Below, piece after piece: positions 59,491 through 64,000 of a DNA stretch of 64,000 nt. A program made the translations under genes and the position numbers. Where the stretch lies: contig NZ_CP026730.1 in assembly GCF_003369795.1 (NCBI RefSeq), positions 6,997,001 to 7,061,000 on the forward strand, given 5' to 3'. Source of the DNA: Streptomyces sp. CB09001. Its GTDB lineage: Bacteria > Actinomycetota > Actinomycetes > Streptomycetales > Streptomycetaceae. Each line of letters begins with the position of its first letter. The stretch's first letter is position 1. The notes under the pieces were generated by a model, which had not been told where the DNA came from, did no database searches, and saw only the letters and a program-made list of their open reading frames with translations.

Positions 59491-59994
59491 GTGAGGGACG
59501 CGGAATCGGCTGAGGGCTCGGGCCGGCGCAGGGGCCGCAACGAGACCGAGGAAGAGCGGGCCGACCGGATGTGGACCGAGCTGATCCAGGAGGTCCGCGT
59601 CGCGCAGATGGGCGTGCAGATCCTGTTCGGCTTCCTGCTCACGGTCGTGTTCCAGCCGAAGTACGAGAGCCTCTCGGACACCGACCAGATGATCTACCTG
59701 ATCACGGTGGTCCTCGGCGCCGTGACGACCGGCGCCCTGATCGGCCCGGTGTCCCTGCACCGCCTCGTCTCCGGACGCCGGGTGAAACCCCAGGCGGTGC
59801 GGTGGGCGTCCCGGCTGACCGTGCTCGGCCTCGTGCTGCTGCTCGCCACGACGGCCTGCTCGCTGCTGCTGATCCTGCGGGTCGCGACCCACGACGGCTT
59901 CGTGCCCTACCTCGTCGCCGGTGTGGTGCTCTGGTACCTGCTGTGCTGGTTCGGGATCCCGCTGTGGACCCGGCACCGCCACACGGCACGCTGA
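59491..59994 (+). CDS. DUF6328-type four-helix membrane protein
   Basis: 167 aa from GTG 59491 behind GGGAGG. A charged N terminus is followed by four membrane helices (MGVQILFGFLLTVVF, MIYLITVVLGAVTTGALIG, LTVLGLVLLLATTACSLLLI, YLVAGVVLWYLLCWF). The NETEEERADRMWTELIQEVR stretch before the first helix is typical of the DUF6328 group in actinomycetes. Function unknown. Converges on ssgC. Confidence 0.78.
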   Translation: MRDAESAEGSGRRRGRNETEEERADRMWTELIQEVRVAQMGVQILFGFLLTVVFQPKYESLSDTDQMIYLITVVLGAVTTGALIGPVSLHRLVSGRRVKPQAVRWASRLTVLGLVLLLATTACSLLLILRVATHDGFVPYLVAGVVLWYLLCWFGIPLWTRHRHTAR

Positions 59995-60033
59995 GGCCGC
60001 CGGCACCTCCCGGCGTCCGCCCCTCCCGGCGCC

Positions 60034-60078
60034 GGCCCCCGGCGGTTCGGCCCCCGGCGGTTCAGCCCTCGGCGGTCA
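60034..60078. repeat. 15-bp tandem repeats at the ssgC stop codon
   Basis: Two perfect 15-bp units (60034-60048, 60049-60063, GGCCCCCGGCGGTTC) and a third, 60064-60078, matching at 11 positions and holding the last codons of ssgC. The stop codon (60062-60064) is at their junction. Confidence 0.7.
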
Positions 60079-60490
60079 GCTCCGCGAGGAAGTCGTCGAC
60101 GCGCACCCGTTCCCGCCCCGGCCGGACCACCGCGTGGGTCTCGCGCAGGAAGGCCTCGACGGCGGCGGCCCACACGAACACCACGGCGCGGTGGCGCTCC
60201 CCGTCGGCCCGGTCGTCGCCCAGCAGCTCGATGCGCAGCTCGTCCCACATGCCCCGTGACTCCGGCCGCAGCCGCACGTCGCCCACGCCCACCGGACGGG
60301 TGAGCCCCTCGGCGACCATCTCCCGGTCCAGCGTCCAGCGGGCGAGCACCCGCCCGTCGTGGCTGAAGACCGCCGTGAGGGCGAACGGGTCCGCCGCGTC
60401 GTACGCGAGGTGCGCGAGCACCGGGAACCGGTCGGCGGTGGCACCCGCCTGGAGCTGCACGACCAGGGTCTTGTGCACGACGGTGTTCAC
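60062..60490 (-). CDS. ssgC: SsgC, SsgA-like sporulation/cell-division protein
   Basis: 142 aa from GTG 60490, with GGAGG 5 nt upstream. The SALP fold is clear: NTVVHKTLVVQLQAG at the N terminus, PVLAHLAYDAADPFALTAVF, and the VFVWAAAVEAFLRET C-terminal helix. SALPs are found only in morphologically complex actinomycetes and steer septum placement and wall remodelling in spore formation. Assignment as SsgC follows from gene order (after clpP3). A SigB-type promoter lies upstream and tandem repeats cover its 3' end. Confidence 0.88.
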   Translation of the reverse strand: MNTVVHKTLVVQLQAGATADRFPVLAHLAYDAADPFALTAVFSHDGRVLARWTLDREMVAEGLTRPVGVGDVRLRPESRGMWDELRIELLGDDRADGERHRAVVFVWAAAVEAFLRETHAVVRPGRERVRVDDFLAELTAEG

Positions 60491-60525
60491 GAGGGCCTCC
60501 AGGAGGACGGACGTAGAGACCTCTA

Positions 60526-60549
60526 GTACCCCGCCCACCGGCAAGATGC
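60526..60549 (-). promoter_or_regulatory. SigB-type promoter candidate of ssgC
   Basis: Minus strand GCAT (60546-60549), 14 bp, GGGTAC (60526-60531), 35 bp before the GTG start. Confidence 0.5.
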
Positions 60550-60583
60550 TCAGTCATCCGGGTGATTCGCCCGTCCCCGCGTT

Positions 60584-61561
60584 TCAGCCGCGCCCGAACG
60601 CCTCCCGCAGGGCGGGCAGCAAGGTCTTCTCCGACCAGTCCAGGAAGGCGGGTTGCGACTCGCCGCCGATCTGCACCAGGGCGACGTCGGTGAACCCGGC
60701 CTCGACGTACGGGCGTACGGCCGCCACGAAGGCGTCCGGGTCGTCGCCGCAGGGGATGGACGCGGCGACGTCGTCGGGCGTCACGAACTGGGTGGCCGCC
60801 TCGAAGGAGTCGGGGTGCGGCAGTTCGGAGTTGACCTTCCAGCCGCTGCCGAACCACCGGAACTGCGAGTGGGCCCGCTTGATCGCCGTGTCCCGGTCGG
60901 GGTCGTAGGAGACGGGCAGTTGGCCCACGCGCGGCTTGCCCCTTCCGCCGTGCCGGTCGAAGGACTCCAGCAGCCCCGCCTTCGGCTCCGTGGCGATCAC
61001 CAGGTCGGCGAACTCGCCCGCCAGCTCGCAGGAACGCTCGCCGGAGACGGCGATGCCGATGGGGGGCGCGCTCTCGGGCAGGTCCCAGAGCCGGGCCGAC
61101 TCCACGTCGAAGTGGGTGCCGCGGTGGTTCACGTGGCCGCCCCCGAACAGCGCCCGGATGACCTCCACGGCCTCCCGGAGCATCTCGTGCCGCACGTCGA
61201 CGGACGGCCAGCCGCCGCCCACCACGTGCTCGTTGAGGTTCTCGCCCGAGCCGAGCCCCAGCCGGAACCGGCCCTGGGACAGCAACTGCAGCGTCGCCGC
61301 CTTCTGCGCCACCACCGCCGGGTGGTAGCGGAACGTCGGACACGTCACGTAGGTCATCAGCGGGATGCGGGAGGTCGCCTGCGCCGCGGCGCCCAGCACG
61401 CTCCAGGCGTAGGGCGAGTGCCCCTGCGCGCGCAGCCAGGGGAAGTAGTGGTCCGAGGTCACCGAGAAGTCGAATCCCACCTCCTCGGCCCGCACCAGAT
61501 GGCCGACGAGTTCCCGCGGGCCGGCCTGCTCGGTCATCATCGTGTATCCGATGTGTGCCAT
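60584..61561 (-). CDS. LLM-class F420-dependent oxidoreductase
   Basis: 325 aa from ATG 61561. The luciferase-like barrel begins HIGYTMMTEQAGPRELVGHL and holds TSDHYFPWLRAQGHSPYAWS, LMTYVTCPTFRYHPAVVAQ and LGLGSGENLNEH, the pattern of the TIGR03557 group near F420-dependent glucose-6-phosphate dehydrogenase. It probably transfers hydride from or to coenzyme F420. The substrate is unknown. It is downstream of the pseudokinase gene on the same strand. Confidence 0.85.
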   Translation of the reverse strand: MAHIGYTMMTEQAGPRELVGHLVRAEEVGFDFSVTSDHYFPWLRAQGHSPYAWSVLGAAAQATSRIPLMTYVTCPTFRYHPAVVAQKAATLQLLSQGRFRLGLGSGENLNEHVVGGGWPSVDVRHEMLREAVEVIRALFGGGHVNHRGTHFDVESARLWDLPESAPPIGIAVSGERSCELAGEFADLVIATEPKAGLLESFDRHGGRGKPRVGQLPVSYDPDRDTAIKRAHSQFRWFGSGWKVNSELPHPDSFEAATQFVTPDDVAASIPCGDDPDAFVAAVRPYVEAGFTDVALVQIGGESQPAFLDWSEKTLLPALREAFGRG

Positions 61562-61618
61562 GGCGGCCGGGTCCCCGCCCCGCCCGAGGGAAAACAGGTG
61601 TAAACGGGGCGGAAGGGG

Positions 61619-63242
61619 TCAGGTCGTGTCCTCCCGGAAGGTCTTGAGGAAGACGGCGAGCGCCCGCTCGTTCGCGCTGTCGTCCCAGTCGCCGGCCGGT
61701 GTCGTCCAGCGCAGCGAGAAGCTGCGTCCGCCGCCGAGCAGGAAGCCGCGGCCGAAGGTGCGGACCCGGGTGCCGTCGTCCCGGACCAGCCACTCCATGT
61801 CGGCCGCCTCCCGCCCCCGGTAGGTGGTCGCGCGGATCTCGCCGACCCGACGGTAGCCGTCCGAGCGTGCGAGGCCCGGCTCGACGTCGTCGCGCCAGAC
61901 GGCCACCGGGTCCGTGCCCGCGCGCCTGCTGTAGGTGACGGCGAGCGTGCGGGGGTCGCCCGTCGCGCCGAAGACCACCCGGTACGCGCCACCCGGCGCG
62001 CTTGAGGTGTCCAGGCGCTCCCAACCCGCGGGAAGGGCGACGGAGAAGCCCTCCGGCGCGTCGTAGCGGCGGAACCCGGCCGGTGCGGGGACGCCCGGCT
62101 CCGAGGGCGAGGTGCTCGCGCTCGGCCGGCCGGCGGGGACGAGGGCGCAGAGGGGGCGCGGGGGAGGGGGAGGCGGGCGAGGGCCCGGGGGGCGGGGCGG
62201 CGGACGCCGAAGGGCGTTGCCGGGCGCCCGTGGCGGCGCCGTCGCCGGCCCCGGGGAGCCCGTCGGTGACGGCGAGAACCGTGAGGACGGCGACCGCGGC
62301 CGTCACGAGAGCCAGGGCGGTCCCCGCGGCCACGGTCCGCCGGGACCGGTCGCGGCCCGCCTTCCGGGCGGACGCGTACACGCCGCGCAGCCCGGGCCTG
62401 GTGGTCACCTCGGCCACGGTGGTGCCCAGGTCCTCGGTGAGCGCCCGGGCGAGGGCCGCGCGCGCCACCGGGCGGGTCAGCCGTTCCCGGGAGTCCTTGC
62501 GCAGCAGTCCCTGCACGGCCTGGGCGAGCGGACCGGCGCGCACCGGGGTGCGCAGCGGCAGCCGGTCCACCCCCTTCAGCGTCGCCTCCGGCCGGCCCCG
62601 GTCACGGAACGGCGGACGGCCCTCGACCATCGTGTAGAGGATCGCGCCCAGCGTCCACAGGTCGGCCGCGGGCCCGATCCGCTCGTCGCGGGCCTGCTCG
62701 GGCGAGGCGTACGCGGGTTCGGTCAGCCGTGGGGCGAGGGTGGCGCCGGCCAGTCCGAAGCCGGTGACGAGGACGGACCCCTCCTCGCGGACGAACACCT
62801 GCCCCGGGCTCAGCTCGCCGTGCGTCACGCCGTGGGTGTGCGCCGCCTCCAGCACCGCGAGCAGTTCCAGACCGACGCGCGCGGCCCGGGCGTAGCTGAA
62901 CGCGCCCCGACGGTCGAGGAGGTCGCCGAGCGGCACACCGGCGACCCATTCCGTCACCGTCCACAGCGCGCCGTCCGCGACCACCGCGTCCAGGACCGGG
63001 GCGATCCGCCCGGGGCACAGCGACGCCATGGCCTCGCCGGTGCGGATCACCCGGCCCGGGGCCCTGCGGGCGGCGTCCCCCGCCCGGCCCTCCGGCAGCC
63101 CGATCCGCGTGACCAGGCACGGGCGGCCCGTCGTGGCGTCCTCCCCGGACCAGCACACCCGGTTCGTCTCGCGCTGGACGACCTCGAACAGGCGGTAGCG
63201 TCCGGCGACCAGCTCGTGTGTGGAGACGTGCGCCCTGCCCAT
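61619..63242 (-). CDS. Receptor-like Ser/Thr pseudokinase, frameshifted as sequenced
   Basis: From ATG 63242 (GAGGG upstream) a kinase-like domain (about 12-270) runs to a membrane span (TVAAGTALALVTAAVAVLTV). The catalytic loop HRDLKPxN reads HGELSPGQ, DFG reads GFG (VLVTGFGLAG) and the beta-3 Lys is Arg (LVTRIG), so it is a pseudokinase. The Pro/Ser-rich linker then ends in a wrong frame near 62110-62190; the true C-terminal domain (GFRRYDAPEGFSVALPAGW to FLKTFREDTT, stop 61619) is in the +1 frame. A one-base change in a C run would restore one protein. The outer domain resembles sensor parts of Streptomyces kinases. Confidence 0.75.
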
Positions 63243-63402
63243 GGCCATCCCTCGTTCGCACCGCCGGTTCCTCGCTCGACCAGAGGTACGTCGAGGGCAC
63301 CGGGGTGTGTTCAGCGAACGCGCGTCCCGGCCCCGTTTCTGACCCTTCTTCAAGAACGGGGCCCGCCGGTTCCGGCCCACCGGTTCCGGGCCCGGCCCGA
63401 CG

Positions 63403-64000
63403 TCAGCGGAGGCCGAAACGGTCCGCCCACGCCGCCATGTCGCCCACCGTGGCGTTGCCCCCGCACACCACGAGCCCGACCCGGGCGTCGTCCCCCACCC
63501 GCTCCACCACCCGCCGGGCCGCCGGGAGCAGACAGCCGGCGGCCGGCTCGGTCCACACCTTGGCGTGCTCGGCGAGCGCGAGGGAACCCCGCACGGCCTC
63601 CCGGTCCGGCACCACGAGCACCTCGGTGACCAGCTCCGACACATGGTCGTACGTCAGCCGCGAGACGGACGGCGCGCTGAGCGTGGTGACGACCGACGAC
63701 AGGGGCACCGTGAGCGGCCCGCCCGCCGCGAGCGCCCGCGACATGGCCTCGGCGCCCTCGGTCTCCACCCCCCAGACCCGCACCCCGGGCCGCAGCGCCC
63801 GCAGGGCCGCCGCCACACCCGCGATCAGCCCGCCGCCCCCGATGCTGACCAGCACGTCGGTGAGGTCGGAGGCGTCCTCGGCGAACTCCAGCCCCACGGT
63901 GCCCTGCCCCGCGACCACCACGGGGTCGTCGAAGGGGTGGACCAGGGTCAGCCCCTCCTCCCGGAGCCGGGCGACCAGCGCGAAGGCACTGTCCATGCCG
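63403..64000 (-). CDS. Threonine dehydratase-like PLP enzyme (partial, C-terminal part)
   Basis: The 5' end lies beyond the right edge; about 198 codons are visible. The PLP phosphate loop SIGGGGLIAGVAAAL is typical of serine/threonine dehydratases of the TdcB/IlvA fold. Downstream, VVCGGNATVGDMAAW is the family's C-terminal PLP-ring contact with a Cys in place of Ser. No ACT domain follows, so it is the catabolic or racemase-like type. It makes 2-oxobutanoate from threonine or a related product. Start not visible. Confidence 0.85.
   Translation of the reverse strand, partial: GMDSAFALVARLREEGLTLVHPFDDPVVVAGQGTVGLEFAEDASDLTDVLVSIGGGGLIAGVAAALRALRPGVRVWGVETEGAEAMSRALAAGGPLTVPLSSVVTTLSAPSVSRLTYDHVSELVTEVLVVPDREAVRGSLALAEHAKVWTEPAAGCLLPAARRVVERVGDDARVGLVVCGGNATVGDMAAWADRFGLR

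Overview
The window is 64 kb of very GC-rich DNA with strongly G/C-biased third codon positions, frequent GTG and TTG starts, and genes peculiar to sporulating actinomycetes: a chaplin, an SsgA-like protein, an nsdA/nsdB-type regulator, a PopR/ClpP3/ClpP4 set and DUF397. It is Streptomyces chromosomal DNA. From memory, the order nsdB, chpB, chiF, sigL, popR, clpP4, clpP3, ssgC is that of the right-hand chromosomal region of the S. coelicolor / S. lividans group; this was not checked against a database. I see about 63 protein genes, no rRNA, tRNA, IS element or CRISPR, and no sign of a biosynthetic cluster or phage.

Layout. 1-8.8 kb: end of an unknown gene, a secreted PL9 pectate lyase with its own promoter and LacI-type operator, a membrane-anchored DUF3152 metalloprotease-like protein, a translationally coupled two-component system plus lipoprotein, and a large secreted alpha/beta hydrolase with a TTA codon. 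8.9-13.1 kb: a second, incomplete respiratory set (oxidase subunit I, subunit IV, cytochrome b). 13.2-18.4 kb: Cys-rich copper protein, MpaB-like oxygenase, Ser/Thr kinase-TPR fusion, phytoene-desaturase-like oxidoreductase. 18.4-28.7 kb: Tat-exported serine hydrolase, acyl-CoA ligase, hydrolase running without a stop into a DUF397 gene, universal stress protein, CGNR protein, secreted amidase, and a TTA-containing kinase-like phosphotransferase. 29-37 kb: nsdB, a PAS plus degenerate PP2C protein, a Gfo/Idh/MocA dehydrogenase, a baeRF3 protein, a secreted tripeptidyl-peptidase-like hydrolase and chaplin chpB.

37-48 kb: deaminase, epimerase with a palindromic operator, two stress-type small membrane proteins, a sulfur-type leader peptide ahead of an FMN reductase, chitinase chiF with DasR-like sites, two aldo/keto reductases, adenosine deaminase and a LysR regulator. 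48-54 kb: a streptophobe membrane protein, two coupled PRC-barrel genes, an anti-sigma-type ATPase next to sigL, then popR facing the clpP3-clpP4 operon, whose upstream region has the PopR palindrome. 54-64 kb: two VOC proteins, RNase H with a zinc-type tail, an FAD monooxygenase, an aldo/keto reductase, ssgC, an F420-type oxidoreductase, a frameshifted receptor-like pseudokinase and part of a threonine dehydratase.

Themes. Several genes fit cell-surface remodelling and development (chpB, ssgC, nsdB, sigL, amidase) or turnover of polymers (pectate lyase, chitinase). Five genes carry GNNT-N14/15-GGGTAC promoters of the SigB type, including sigL, its neighbouring ATPase gene and ssgC, which suggests one stress/development circuit. 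Three genes have TTA codons (bldA dependence). Three signalling proteins look catalytically degenerate: a PP2C, a kinase and ClpP4. At least five genes appear to be transcribed without a leader.
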